The notes under the pieces: model-generated
Seen by the model: the letters and a program-made list of their open reading frames with translations, nothing else
Told to the model about the DNA's origin: nothing
Databases searched by the model: none
Made by a program: the position numbers and the translations under genes
Part shown: positions 1 to 6,734 of the stretch, piece by piece
Layout of the letters: the number at the start of each line of letters is the position of its first letter
Numbering within the stretch: position 1 is the stretch's first letter
Assembly (NCBI GenBank): GCA_003219225.1
Contig: QHPZ01000178.1
Span: forward strand, 1 to 7,042
From: Verrucomicrobiota bacterium
GTDB lineage: Bacteria; Verrucomicrobiota; Verrucomicrobiia; Chthoniobacterales; UBA10450
Direction of reading: 5' to 3'
DNA: 7,042 nt

Positions 1-1
1 T

Positions 2-1429
2 GCCTGCGGCGGCACATCCGCGCTCGGAATCTTCGCCGGCACATGCACACGGCTGGTTCTCGCCGCTCTCGTCCTCGGAACGCCGACACTGCTCATGGGA
101 GGAACGTTGCCGGCGATGGCGCGCTTCGCCGTTACTGACGCAGACGAAAACCGGCGCGGACTCGCTCTGCTTTACGGAATGAACACGCTCGGCGCCGTCG
201 CCGGCGCGATTACGGGAACGTTTCTCCTTTTGGAATCGTTAGGTGACTGCACCACGCTTTATCTTTCGTGCGGCGTGAACGCGAGCGTCGCGCTGGTCGC
301 GTGGGTAATTGCGCGGCGCGAGCGACCGCACGAGCACGCACCCGTCGCGCCTAACGAATCGCAAAATCGACACGCAGTCGCGCCCTTGGCCGTGCTGCTC
401 GGGTTCGCCGCACTGACCGGCTTTGTCTTTCTCCTCATGGAGCTCGTCTGGTATCGGATGCTCAGTCCAATCCTCGGCGGCACCGCATTCACATTCGGGA
501 TCATTCTCGCGGTGGCGCTGCTTGGGATCGGCAGCGGGGGCATAGCGTATTCAATTATCGCCTCAGGTCGCCGTCCCACGCTGAACGGTTTCGCCGGCAC
601 GTGCGCACTGGAAGCGTTGTCCCTGGCGATACCGTATGCGCTGGGCGATCGCATCGCGCTCTCCGCGATGTTGCTGCAGCCGCTCGCCAGCTTGGGATTC
701 CATGGCCGCGTCATCGGTTGGCTCGCCCTTTGCGCCATCGTGGTTTTTCCCGCTGCGTTCATTGCTGGAATTCAATTTCCGCTCCTGCTTGGTTTGTTAG
801 GCAAAGGCCGGGACGGTGTCGGCTCGCAAACGGGCGTGGCTTACGCTTGGAACACGGCCGGCGCGATTGCCGGATCGCTCGCCGGCGGCTTTGGTCTTAT
901 CCCGATCTTCAGCGCCACCGGAACGTGGCGACTCGTGATCGCGCTGCTCGCCGCGTGCGCATTTCTGGCCCTGCTCGCGGGCCGCGGAAACGACGCGCGG
1001 CCATGGCGCGCATTGCCTGCGCTGTGCGCAATCGTCGCCGCCGTTTTCATATTGGTATTTGCGGAGGGGCCCACCTCAGCCTGGCGGCATGGCCAGCTCG
1101 ATCGCATGAACAAATTTAGCGCGAGCCGAAATGAAATTCGCGATCTGCTGCAGTCACTTCGCCGCGACATTCTCTGGCAGGCCGACGGCGTTGAGAGCAG
1201 CATCGGCATTTCGAAGACGAACGCGCTCGCGTTCATCGTCAACGGCAAATGCGACGGCAACGCGAAGAGCGACGCCGGCACGCAAGTTATGGTCGGTTTG
1301 CTCGGCGCGGTTTCGCACCCCGACGCGAAACGCGCCGCCGTCATCGGTCTCGGCACAGGCTCGACAGCTGGCTGGCTCGCGGCTGTTCCCCCAATTCAGC
1401 GGGTCGATGTGATGGAACTGGAGCCAGTA
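2..1429 (+). CDS. Fused MFS/spermidine synthase-like membrane protein, N-terminal part (5'-truncated, frame broken at 3' end)
   Basis: The frame is open from base 2, so the gene begins upstream of the window; the ATG at 95 (MGGTLPAMARF) is internal to a conserved helix. Most of the fragment is hydrophobic helices, including TGFVFLLMELVWYRML (about 418-465) and the conserved AYAWNTAGAIAGSLAGGFG stretch (about 841-897). This is the membrane half of the family annotated as fused MFS/spermidine synthase. A soluble domain follows: a VNGKCDGNAKSDAGTQ segment, then an S-adenosylmethionine-type glycine motif IGLGTGSTAGW (1343-1375) and the acidic strand end VDVMELEP. Homology stops at about 1429. The same frame runs on to a stop at 1454-1456, but its last codons (NSPRNAHR) do not resemble the family. 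The domain continues in the -1 frame. Biochemical role and substrate are unknown for this family; polyamine synthesis is not demonstrated. Confidence 0.85.
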
Positions 1430-2862
1430 AATTCGCCGCGCAATGCCCACCGGTGAATCACAACGCACTCGCCAATCCGAAATTGCCCGTGACCTTCGGC
1501 GACGCGCGCGAACTGCTCCTCACCAATCGCGACAAATACGACCTGATCGTCTCCGAGCCGTCCAATCCTTACCGCGCCGGAGTCGCCACACTCTTCACGC
1601 GCGAGTTTTACGAAACGATCGCGGCAAAATTGAACCGCGGCGGCTTGTTCGCGCAATGGCTGCAGGCCTACGATGTCGATCTTCGCACCGTCCGGATTTT
1701 TTACGCGACGTTTGGCGCGGTTTTTCCGCACATCGAAACGTGGCAGACGCAAGCCGGCGACCTGCTTCTTATCGGATCGCAGTCGGCAATCGTGCGCGAT
1801 TTCGCCGCGCTGCGCGCTCGGATTGCAGAGGAACCGTTCCAAAACGCAATCGCCTCCGCCTGGGAAACAACCAGTCTCGAAGGCGTTTTCACTCATTACA
1901 TCGGCAACGGCGAATTCGCGCGCCAGGTGACCGCAAATTCGCGCGTCCCGCTGAACACCGACGATCGCATGCTGCTGGAGTTTGCGTTTGCGCGAAACCG
2001 CCAGACCGACAATCGAATCAACTTCGCCGAGATGCGCGAGCTCGCGCGTTCCACCGGAGCAGATCGGCCAGTCAACAGCGACGCACTTGATTGGAACAGG
2101 ATCGAACGCGAACGCGTTGCGCTTTACGGTCACTCCGGCCGGCCGGGCGAGCTTCAAATCGAAGGACAGCGTTTGGGCGACGCACTCGCTCATTACGAAA
2201 ACGGCGACCTGGCCGGCGCATGGGCGCGCTGGCAGTCGTTGCAGCGCGAACCGCGCGATATTCCGGAGTTTCGACTGGTTGCGGAATGTCTCGCCGATCG
2301 CGGCGAGGACGCCGCACTCATTTATCTCGACAAGGTGCAGCCGAGCGAAGCCGATGCGATCCGCGCGCGTTTGTTTTGGCGACAACACCGACCTGAGGAA
2401 GCGGTCATCGCGATGACGAGCGCGATCGGGCGGTTCCACGTCGATCCGTGGCCGAGCACGTCGTACGTCGCGCGCACGCTTGGCCTCGCGATCGATCTGC
2501 TCCAGGACCGCGGCCCGACCACTGGCACATTGTCGATCTTGCAGCAACTACAGGAGCCGTTCGCCGTCTACAACAGCGAAGGTGTACGCGAGGCCACGCT
2601 CGTGCGCGCCGCGATGGCGCTCGATCGCGGCCCGACCGGCGAGCACGTCCTCCACGCCGTCGCCGCATTTGAGCCACATGTGCCCTGGGAATTGAAATTC
2701 CTCAGTATCCGCAGCCGCTGTTACAGCGCGGCGCATCACCCGCGCGCCGATGATGCACGCTGCGACCTGCTCGATTTCATCGCCGCCGAACCGGGCGGCG
2801 TCGAAGGCGCGCATTTCGCGCAGCTCAATGCGCCGGCGCGCGTCGCTGCCTCCACAAAATAA
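1429..2862 (+). CDS. Fused MFS/spermidine synthase-like protein, C-terminal part (continues the upstream fragment in the -1 frame)
   Basis: Family homology resumes at KFAAQCPPVNHN (from 1429), exactly where the upstream fragment loses it, so the two are one broken gene rather than two genes. The spermidine-synthase-like Rossmann half continues with VTFGDARELLL (GDAR 1498-1509), YDLIVSEPSNPYRAG (SEPSNP 1552-1569), LFTREFYE and GGLFAQWLQAYDVD. Classical spermidine synthases carry a DSSDP-type active-site motif where this protein has SEPSNP, so aminopropyl transfer is doubtful. From about 2176 to the stop (TAA 2860-2862) the protein is a long helical region with TPR-like spacing (ALAHYENGDLAGAWARWQSLQ, then ECLADRGEDAALIYLDK), ending in a polar tail. 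A GTG at 1453 could serve as a start for this half, but it would give a protein without the glycine-rich cofactor motif. The next gene, the metal transporter, starts 47 nt downstream. Confidence 0.82.
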   Translation, partial: KFAAQCPPVNHNALANPKLPVTFGDARELLLTNRDKYDLIVSEPSNPYRAGVATLFTREFYETIAAKLNRGGLFAQWLQAYDVDLRTVRIFYATFGAVFPHIETWQTQAGDLLLIGSQSAIVRDFAALRARIAEEPFQNAIASAWETTSLEGVFTHYIGNGEFARQVTANSRVPLNTDDRMLLEFAFARNRQTDNRINFAEMRELARSTGADRPVNSDALDWNRIERERVALYGHSGRPGELQIEGQRLGDALAHYENGDLAGAWARWQSLQREPRDIPEFRLVAECLADRGEDAALIYLDKVQPSEADAIRARLFWRQHRPEEAVIAMTSAIGRFHVDPWPSTSYVARTLGLAIDLLQDRGPTTGTLSILQQLQEPFAVYNSEGVREATLVRAAMALDRGPTGEHVLHAVAAFEPHVPWELKFLSIRSRCYSAAHHPRADDARCDLLDFIAAEPGGVEGAHFAQLNAPARVAASTK

Positions 2863-2901
2863 GTTCGAGGATCGACATCGCTTGCATCACGGCTGAAACG
2901 T

Positions 2902-2905
2902 AAGG
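2902..2905 (+). promoter_or_regulatory. Weak ribosome binding site of the Nramp-related gene
   Basis: AAGG lies 4 nt before the ATG at 2910. It is short and close, so it is only a weak Shine-Dalgarno match. It is the only purine-rich element near this start, and the protein begins well here (basic N-terminus, then LGPGLIAG). No convincing -35/-10 pair is visible in the 47-nt gap after the upstream stop, so read-through from the upstream gene is possible. Confidence 0.35.
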
Positions 2906-2909
2906 CCGG

Positions 2910-3677
2910 ATGAGCGCGGCGAAGAAAAACAAACCCGCATTTGTGAAGCGATTTCTCGCCTCGCTTGGACCGGGACTGATCGCCGGCGCGGCGGATGACG
3001 ATCCCTCCGGCATCGCCACCTATTCGATCGCCGGTGCGCAACATGGCGTCGCGCTGTTGTGGACGGCGCTGCTCACCTGGCCGCTGATGGCGTTCGTGCA
3101 AATGATGTGCGCCCGCATCGGAATGGTCACCGGCCGCGGTCTGGCCGGCGCGCTGCATCGCAAATTTCCCAGAAAACTGGTTGTCGTTGCCGCCGTGGCA
3201 TTATTTGCCGCGAACTCGATCAATATCGGCGCGGATTTATCGGGAATGGCCGACGCAGCAGAAATGCTTACTCATCTCGATTCGCACCTGTTCGTAGTTC
3301 TCTTCGGCGTGGGCATTTCGGTGGCAACAATATTTTTTCGATACCATCAAATCGCAACCATTTTGAAATGGCTGGCGCCAGTCCTGTTCGCTTACGTCAT
3401 CACCGGGTTCATCGTTCATCCCGACTGGTCGAAAATCGCGCGGGCCGCGTTTATTCCCTCCTGGCCGAAGAACCACGGCGAATGGAGCACGCTGGTCGCG
3501 ATTCTCGGGACGACCATCAGCCCGTATTTATTTTTCTGGCGGACGTCGCAGGAAGTCGAAGAAGAAAAATCCAAAGGCCGGCGGATGCTGGTGCGGCGTT
3601 TCGGCGCGTCGCGGCGCGAAATCATCACCCGCAAGATCGACATCGATATCGGCACGTTCTTTTCCAATCTGGTCATG
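2910..3677 (+). CDS. Nramp-related divalent metal transporter, N-terminal part (frame broken after LVM)
   Basis: Inner-membrane transporter of the Nramp (PF01566-type) fold. Residues 1-256 are intact. A basic N-terminus leads into helix 1, LGPGLIAGAADDDPSGIATYS, where DPSG (31-34) occupies the place of the canonical metal-binding DPGN. Further helices follow (about 46-70, 90-106, 126-143, 152-168). The helix-6 region, VAILGTTISPYLFFW (196-210), has ISP (203-205) where canonical Nramp has the MPH-type motif with its metal-binding methionine. A cytoplasmic EVEEEKSKGRR loop and DIDIGTFFSNLVM follow. After M256 (3675-3677) the frame runs into unrelated residues (STSRQAKMQRRR) and stops at 3795-3797. 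Homology resumes in the -1 frame. The DDDPSGIAT signature places it in a divergent Nramp clade, so the ion is uncertain (Mn2+, Mg2+ or another divalent cation). The intact gene would end 16 nt before the Nudix gene. Confidence 0.87.
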
Positions 3678-4132
3678 TCGACATCAAGACAAGCAAAGAT
3701 GCAGCGCAGGCGCTTTTCCCGCTGGCTGGTAAATTCGCCGGCACACTTTTCACTCTCGGCGTCGTCGGGACCGGGCTGCTTGCCATCCCAACGCTGACCG
3801 GATCCGCCGCCTACGCCCTGGCGGAAACATTCGCCTGGCGCGAAGGACTCGATCAGCGGTTCCGCGGGGCGCGACCGTTCTATCTCGTCATCATTGTTTC
3901 GACGCTAATCGGTGTCGTCATGGATTTCCTCAACGTCAATCCGGTGCGTGCACTTTACTGGACGGCCGTTATCAACGGCCTGCTCGCGCCGGTGCTTCTG
4001 CTCGGAATCCTCATTGCCGTGGTCGATCCGACCGTGATGAAGCAGCAGCCGAGCTCCATTCCGAGCGTCATCGTCGTCTCGTTCGCCACGTTGCTGATGT
4101 TCGTAGCCGCCATCGGCATGTTTGTTTTCTGA
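3671..4132 (+). CDS. Nramp-related divalent metal transporter, C-terminal part (-1 frame)
   Basis: This fragment carries the C-terminal half of the transporter begun at 2910. It reads GHVDIKTSKDAAQALFPLAG, then a helix with GTLFTLGVVGTGLLAIP and LTGSAAYALAET, the WREGLDQ loop, a helix at FYLVIIVSTLIGVVMDFL, NPVRALYWTAVINGLLAPVLLLGIL, and a final helix before the stop (TGA 4130-4132). These are typical Nramp helices 8-11. In relatives a hydrophobic helix of the type YFIILTTA lies between NLVM and the (G)xTDIKT segment. Here it is absent, so roughly 14-17 residues appear to be lost as well as the frame. Without that helix the protein could not fold normally even if the frame were restored. No start codon with a convincing ribosome binding site precedes this fragment, so it is not an independent gene. 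Confidence 0.83.
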   Translation, partial: GHVDIKTSKDAAQALFPLAGKFAGTLFTLGVVGTGLLAIPTLTGSAAYALAETFAWREGLDQRFRGARPFYLVIIVSTLIGVVMDFLNVNPVRALYWTAVINGLLAPVLLLGILIAVVDPTVMKQQPSSIPSVIVVSFATLLMFVAAIGMFVF

Positions 4133-4145
4133 AGATCGACGATCT
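4133..4145. repeat. 13-bp perfect inverted repeat AGATCG-A-CGATCT between transporter and Nudix gene
   Basis: Two 6-bp arms flank a single base, immediately after the transporter stop and 3 nt before the Nudix ATG at 4149. A one-base loop cannot form a stable RNA hairpin, so if it has a function it would be as a dimeric protein-binding site. GATC-rich words are frequent in this DNA, so chance is a reasonable explanation. Confidence 0.3.
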
Positions 4146-4148
4146 GTT

Positions 4149-4217
4149 ATGCCCTCGGCGACACCGTCATCGCGATCCCGGGTGAGTGCCGGTCTGCTAA
4201 TGTTTCGCCGCAAAAAC
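4149..4217 (+). CDS. Nudix hydrolase, N-terminal part (frame broken after MFRRKN)
   Basis: The ATG at 4149 lies 16 nt after the transporter stop and starts MPSATPSSRSRVSAGLLMFRRKN. SAGLLMFRRKN is the usual opening strand of this bacterial Nudix family, where it leads into a segment resembling NGxLEVFLVHPGGPFW. Here the frame goes wrong directly after RRKN: it continues as RFGKTKTTAHG to a stop at 4434-4436 with no family resemblance. A GTG at 4182 is an alternative start just before SAGLL. No good Shine-Dalgarno is visible, so translation may be coupled to the transporter gene. Gene identity rests mainly on the downstream half. Confidence 0.7.
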
Positions 4218-4612
4218 CGTTTTGGAAAAACAAAGACGACGGCACATGGAGCATTCCCAAAGGCGAAGCCGGCACGGATGAAGATTTGCTCACCCGCGCG
4301 CGAATTGAATTTCAGGAAGAGCTCGGCATTCAACCGCAGGGCGACTGGATCTCCCTCCGCTCGATCAAACAAAAAGGCGGCAAGACCGTTCATGCCTGGG
4401 CGTTCGAAGGCGATCTACCCCCGAGCTTCGAACTAAAGTGCAACAGTTTCGAAATCGAATGGCCCCCGCGCTCTGGCAAAATGCGCGAGTTTCCCGAGGT
4501 CGATCGCGCCGAATTTTTCCCGGAAGAAATTGCGCGGTGCAAAATGAATTCGGCGCAGATTGCATTCCTCGATCGGCTGCGTGACAAACTCAGATACGAG
4601 GACGTCAGCTGA
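4217..4612 (+). CDS. Nudix hydrolase, C-terminal part with the Nudix box (-1 frame)
   Basis: Nudix enzymes cleave nucleoside-diphosphate-linked compounds using a metal held by the Nudix-box glutamates. The fragment opens PFWKNKDDGTWSIPKGE. The Nudix box follows at 4262-4330 (G-x5-E-x7-I-E-F-Q-E-E-L-G-I). The catalytic glutamates of the EExG core are present, but the arginine of the usual RE pair is isoleucine. After the box come WISLRSIKQKGGKTVHAWAFEG, the FEIEWPPRSGKMREFPEVDRAEFF segment characteristic of this subfamily, and a C-terminal helix AQIAFLDRLRDKL. The stop is TGA 4610-4612. With its N-terminal half and the apparently missing dozen residues, the protein would be about 165 residues, normal for the family. 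Substrate cannot be predicted. About 12 residues (typically a VFLVHPGG-like strand) seem absent between MFRRKN and PFW. Confidence 0.85.
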   Translation, partial: PFWKNKDDGTWSIPKGEAGTDEDLLTRARIEFQEELGIQPQGDWISLRSIKQKGGKTVHAWAFEGDLPPSFELKCNSFEIEWPPRSGKMREFPEVDRAEFFPEEIARCKMNSAQIAFLDRLRDKLRYEDVS

Positions 4613-4622
4613 CTTTGGGGCG
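4613..4622. other. Convergent intergenic gap of 10 nt
   Basis: The Nudix gene (+) and the kinase gene (-) end towards each other with only 10 nt between their stop codons. No stem-loop followed by a T-run is visible on either strand, so transcription termination must occur inside the opposing gene or by a factor-dependent route. Confidence 0.6.
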
Positions 4623-6734
4623 TTATCGATTGTCGGGATTGCTCTCCGGTTTCGTCGCCAATATGCAGCGAAAACCGTAAATCACATCGCGCTCGTTCCG
4701 ATCGACGACGTTGCGGTAGGAGGACTGCATTTCGAGGCGATTGCTCGTTGCCCAGGAACCGCCGCGCAACACTCCCCAGTCGCGACCGGCCGCGCCGCTG
4801 CCACCTTTGTAGGTATCGGCGCACCATTCCCAGACATTTCCGCCGAGATCGTGCAGGCCTAACGAATTCGCTTTAAAGCTGGCGACCGGCGTAGTCGTGC
4901 CATGGCGTTGTGGCGTACCATAATTTCCCGCGCCACTGGGGGGCGGCCACTGTTTTCCCCACGGAAATTCGTTTTTGATTTTGCCGTCGCGCGCCTGCGG
5001 GGTCGCGCCGCTTTCCTCCGCCAGTCCGACCGCCCTGCTCCATTCCCGGTCCGTCGGCAGCCGATACGATTGTCGATCTTCCAACAAATTTTCGTCGCGC
5101 TCTTTCTCGGTCAGCCATTTGCAAAACGCCATTGCGTCGAACCAGTTCACTTTAACGACCGGATGGGTCGGGCCCTGCGCAAAATCCGGCGGTTCAAAGC
5201 GTCTTCCGGTCGCCTGGCAAAAAGATTCGTAATCTTGTACCCGTGTTTCCCAAACCGAAATGCGAATTTCGCCCAGGGGGACGAACTTCATGCCTAACGA
5301 ATTGGTAAACGGCTGGCCCGGCGCGGGACCGAGGCTCTTTTCCAGGCGCGCGGCCAGAAACGTCTGCTGCTGAGGTTCGACTTTTCCGGTTACGGTCGCC
5401 GGATTATAGCCGAACATGCGCAACTCGTAGGTGACATCGCCGGGTTTTACCTCCTCAATTACCAGCGGCGTCATGCCAAGTTCTTTCCCGTTCGCGAGCA
5501 CGCTCGCTCCCCCCGGAGCGCTCGTGATTTTCACGCTGCCATTGGCGAAAACGAAATGCGCCGTGTTTTCGCGTTGCGGCTCGATGTCAATCTTTTGCTG
5601 CTCATCTGGCCAACCATCGAGATGCGCCGTGAATTCATGACCGCGCGCCCGGAGGTCGATCTGAAGTGGGGCGTGACCTCGGGATTTTCCGTCGACAAAA
5701 ATTTCAGCACCGGTCGGCTCGCTCGTGATGTTGGTGGAGGCGCTGACAAACGCGAACGACTTGCGCGCCGTTTCTCTGCGCGTGACTTCCACTTCGTCCC
5801 GCATTTCCCAGTCGCCGCGCCGCGCGACAACAGAATATTTCCCAGTCGGAAGATCGACAATCGATTGCGGCGTTGTCCCATCGCGCGAGATCTGACCATC
5901 TTCGCTCCGAATCGAAAACTGCGCGCCGGACGGATCCGACTGAATTTCCAGCGCTCCCCTGCTTCGCACGAGATGAAACGCAGGCGGATCAAACGACCGT
6001 TTGCTGCTAAAATCGATCGCTGTCTCGACCGGATCGTAACCGGGACTCATGATGCGCAGGTTGTATTTGCGTGATTCCAAATCCTCAAAGGTGGCGGGAC
6101 TTTTCTGCGCGTGATCGCCCAAGACAATGAGCGCGTGTGCCGGTTCAGTCCGGATCGTCGTCTGCAAATGCAAATCCGCGATCGGTTGTTGGCGCTGTAG
6201 CCAAAGCCAGATACCAGCGACAGCGATCGCCAGCATCAGCACGGTCACGACCAAAATCCTGGCGCGAAACTTTTTAGGGCGCTCCCCGCGCTCAAGCGCG
6301 GCAAGATCGCGATGCATTTCCGCGGCCGACTCGTAACGCTTTTTCGGATCATTCGCGCACGCTCTAACGAGAACGTTGTTAAGTTGCAGCAGTTGATCGC
6401 GATCCGGTCGCTGGCTCAGTTGCGAATCGATCTCTGGAAAATCGAGCCGGTCTTTGCCGGTGCAGGTCTCGTAGAGCAGTTTGCCGAGACTGTAGACGTC
6501 GGCCTGCGGTGTCCCCGGACCTTCCGGCGGCACATAGCCCTCGGTTCCAACGAACGATTGCTGGCCGCTCGCTGCGACCAAACCGATATCGGCAAGTTTC
6601 GGTTCGCCTTCCGTGAAAATGATATTCGAGGGTTTGATGTCGCGATGGGTCAGGCCGCGCGTGTGCAACGCTTCGAGCGCATCGGTCAACGAAATCCCGA
6701 GCCGAATCGATTCCTCCGCGGAGAGATGCTCTCG
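4623..6734 (-). CDS. Membrane Ser/Thr protein kinase with PEGA repeats and FGE/SUMF1-like domain, main C-terminal part
   Basis: On the - strand, kinase homology resumes at REHLSAEESIRLGISLTDALEAL. The catalytic loop HRDIKPSN is at 6647-6624; LADIG stands in place of the usual DFG, with PPE and DVYSLG following and the subdomain XI arginine in KKRYESAAEM. A basic stretch (RPKKFRAR) precedes one transmembrane helix, ILVVTVLMLAIAVAGIWLWL (about 6257-6198), which would place the rest outside the cytoplasm. Four beta-rich PEGA-type units follow (about 6167-5970, 5957-5745, 5744-5550, 5540-5343), each with a TSEPTGAEIFVDG-like motif. The last domain (about 5309-4656) is FGE-sulfatase/SUMF1-like: NSLGMKFV, YRLPTDREW, GLHDLGGNVWEWCAD, LRGGSW, YGFRC. 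It lacks the cysteines that make true formylglycine-generating enzymes catalytic, so a sensory or binding role is likely. The stop is TAA 4625-4623. The N-lobe is in another frame further upstream. Confidence 0.88.
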   Translation of the reverse strand, partial: REHLSAEESIRLGISLTDALEALHTRGLTHRDIKPSNIIFTEGEPKLADIGLVAASGQQSFVGTEGYVPPEGPGTPQADVYSLGKLLYETCTGKDRLDFPEIDSQLSQRPDRDQLLQLNNVLVRACANDPKKRYESAAEMHRDLAALERGERPKKFRARILVVTVLMLAIAVAGIWLWLQRQQPIADLHLQTTIRTEPAHALIVLGDHAQKSPATFEDLESRKYNLRIMSPGYDPVETAIDFSSKRSFDPPAFHLVRSRGALEIQSDPSGAQFSIRSEDGQISRDGTTPQSIVDLPTGKYSVVARRGDWEMRDEVEVTRRETARKSFAFVSASTNITSEPTGAEIFVDGKSRGHAPLQIDLRARGHEFTAHLDGWPDEQQKIDIEPQRENTAHFVFANGSVKITSAPGGASVLANGKELGMTPLVIEEVKPGDVTYELRMFGYNPATVTGKVEPQQQTFLAARLEKSLGPAPGQPFTNSLGMKFVPLGEIRISVWETRVQDYESFCQATGRRFEPPDFAQGPTHPVVKVNWFDAMAFCKWLTEKERDENLLEDRQSYRLPTDREWSRAVGLAEESGATPQARDGKIKNEFPWGKQWPPPSGAGNYGTPQRHGTTTPVASFKANSLGLHDLGGNVWEWCADTYKGGSGAAGRDWGVLRGGSWATSNRLEMQSSYRNVVDRNERDVIYGFRCILATKPESNPDNR

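Noticed and set aside
1396..2547. Long open frame of about 380 codons on the - strand
   Set aside because: It lies antisense to the spermidine-synthase-like C-terminal half, is rich in Arg/Ala/Cys with no recognisable domain, and is the expected shadow of a GC-rich gene. The + strand frame has clear family motifs.
4211..4217. CAAAAAC as a programmed -1 frameshift site in the Nudix gene
   Set aside because: The direction fits, but the heptamer does not obey the X XXY YYZ pattern (C AAA AAC), no stimulatory stem is evident, and about 12 conserved residues appear absent, which slippage would not explain. The other three breaks have no slippery sequence either.
4604..4613. GTCAGCTGAC palindrome at the end of the Nudix gene as a terminator
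   Set aside because: It is a perfect 10-bp palindrome with no loop, followed by only three Ts, and it includes coding bases and the stop codon. It does not have the form of an intrinsic terminator.
4858..5303. Repeated word CCTAACGAATT at 4858-4868 and 5293-5303
   Set aside because: Both copies encode the NSLG motif of the FGE-like domain on the - strand (TNSLGMK and ANSLGLHD) with the same codons. It is explained by protein sequence.
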